Source: VGKP01 sp964647695
GTDB lineage: Archaea; Nanobdellota; Nanobdellia; Pacearchaeales; GW2011-AR1
Assembly: GCA_964647695.1 (NCBI GenBank)
Contig: CAZYIS010000005.1
Span: 1-47,490 of the forward strand
Direction of reading: 5' to 3'
Length of the DNA stretch: 47,490 nt
Position 1 is the first letter of the stretch. Each line of letters begins with the position of its first letter. The translations under genes were made by a program, and so were the position numbers. A model generated the notes under the pieces. That model saw nothing but the letters and a program-made list of their open reading frames with translations. It ran no database searches and was not told the origin of the DNA. This document shows positions 46,606 to 47,490 of the stretch, in pieces.

Positions 46606-47490
46606 ATGGGATTAGTAGAAGATAAGGTTAAGAAGTATCTGGATAAAATAAAGAAGGAAAATGTAAAGATTAATGCAATTTTACATATAAATGAAAATGC
46701 ATTGAATGAAGCAAAAGCAATTGATGCAAAGACTAGAAAAGGAAGATTGTATGGCCAGGTTATTGCTATAAAGAGCAATATAAATGTTAAAGGATTAATT
46801 GCAAATTGTGCATCTCATGTGCTGGAGAATTATGTTTCTACCTATGATGCCGCAGTTATTGAAAAAATAAGAGCTGAAGATGGAGTTATTATTGGAATGT
46901 GTAATATGGATGAATTTGCTGCTGGTGGAAGTGGAGAGAAAAGTGCGTTTGGATGTGCTTTGAATCCGGCTGCAGCTGGAAGAATACCTGGAGGTTCATC
47001 ATCGGGATCGGCAAGCGCAGTGGCCGCAGGATTCTGTGATCTAGCTCTGGGAAGCGATACTGGAGGAAGCATAAGAAACCCGGCAAGTAATTGTGGAGTT
47101 ATCGGAGTTAAGCCTAGCTATGGATTGGTTTCTAGATATGGATTAATTGATCTTTCTATGAGTCTTGATCAAATAGGACCTATTGGAACTAAAATAGAGG
47201 ACGTTGCACTTTTGCTTGATGTAATAAAAGGTAAAGATGAAAGAGATACTAAAACTTTTGAATCAAATAAAATTGAAATCTCTAATCCTGGAAAAATTAA
47301 AATTGGAGTGGTGAAAGTTAAGGGAGTAGATAAAAAAATACAAAAATTGATAGATGATAAAATTGGTGAAGTGGTTAAGAAAAATAAGTGGGATTTGAAA
47401 GAAATAGAGATTAAACATATTGACCTTGCGGTGCAGACCTATTATCCTCTTGTTTATGTTGAATTCTTTTCTGGAACCAGAAGATTTGAT
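46606..47490 (+). CDS. gatA: amidotransferase subunit A (3' part missing)
   Basis: The first 295 residues of GatA. The Ser-cisSer-Lys amidase triad is visible: AIKSNINVKG (Lys), GGSSSGSASAVAAG (Ser), SDTGGSIRNPASNCGVIGVKPSYG (Ser and the oxyanion loop). GatA is the glutaminase of the GatCAB enzyme, which amidates Asp-tRNA(Asn) or Glu-tRNA(Gln). It co-occurs here with a GatC-like gene and gatDE. The window ends inside the gene. Any GatB must lie elsewhere. Confidence 0.92.
   Translation, partial: MGLVEDKVKKYLDKIKKENVKINAILHINENALNEAKAIDAKTRKGRLYGQVIAIKSNINVKGLIANCASHVLENYVSTYDAAVIEKIRAEDGVIIGMCNMDEFAAGGSGEKSAFGCALNPAAAGRIPGGSSSGSASAVAAGFCDLALGSDTGGSIRNPASNCGVIGVKPSYGLVSRYGLIDLSMSLDQIGPIGTKIEDVALLLDVIKGKDERDTKTFESNKIEISNPGKIKIGVVKVKGVDKKIQKLIDDKIGEVVKKNKWDLKEIEIKHIDLAVQTYYPLVYVEFFSGTRRFD

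Noticed and set aside
1..47490. Insertion sequences, integrases, CRISPR arrays or rRNA genes
   Set aside because: No transposase or integrase motif, no regular repeat-spacer array and no rRNA-like sequence was seen in the window.

Overview
The window looks like chromosome from a small-genome, AT-rich archaeon, most likely a DPANN lineage of the Woesearchaeota/Pacearchaeota type (inference from gene content and very short divergent proteins, not from a phylogeny). The archaeal core is unmistakable: Rpo12, Rpo7, Spt4, Spt5, L37Ae, L11, S27Ae, S24e, S6e, aIF2-gamma, aIF5B, prefoldin beta, archaeal ProRS and AspRS, GatD/GatE, RtcB and archease. Many genes have a TATA-like box centred about 25 nt before the start codon, so most transcripts are probably leaderless. 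A few genes (RRM protein, ProRS) have a Shine-Dalgarno sequence instead.

Layout. 1-600 (minus): prefoldin beta, Rpo12, L37Ae. 689-3036: HAD hydrolase, a tRNA-Pro with a swapped elbow base pair, a protein with a sigma-70 region 2-like segment, and a hypothetical gene. 3095-6560: L11-Spt5, small unknowns, and a divergent winged-helix/CARF-like pair. 6557-8657: ScpA, a gene-free interval that appears to encode a structured RNA, and two small genes. 8710-10380: the conserved Rpo7-Spt4-S24e-S27Ae operon and a YbjQ protein. 10530-14702: glycine-rich RRM protein, Nudix hydrolase, and a TrmB-like regulator next to a four-gene operon that includes an HD (MESH1/SpoT-like) protein; regulator and operon share an inverted-repeat site. 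14713-23101 (mostly minus): UvrD-nuclease fusion, aIF2-gamma, ProB-like kinase, S6e, aIF5B. 23206-31593: membrane and secreted proteins, RtcB, archease, a metzincin protease and a frameshifted gene. 31602-40607 (plus): ProRS, GatD, a nucleotidyltransferase-like/Fic/Fic operon, GatE, a HIT protein and AspRS. 40604-47490: a ribbon-helix-helix regulator with helically phased operators, small unknown genes, metallophosphoesterase, a GatC-like protein, TPM and LemA proteins, a PurF-like amidotransferase and the 5' part of gatA.

How genes work together: GatD, GatE, a GatC-like protein and GatA imply indirect Gln-tRNA and perhaps Asn-tRNA synthesis, supplied by AspRS. RtcB and archease form the RNA ligase pair. 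Spt4, Spt5, Rpo7 and Rpo12 serve transcription. The strongest candidates for undescribed biology are the NTase-like/Fic/Fic operon, the TrmB-like regulon, the structured RNA near 7.8 kb, the sigma-like protein and the C19-G56 tRNA-Pro.
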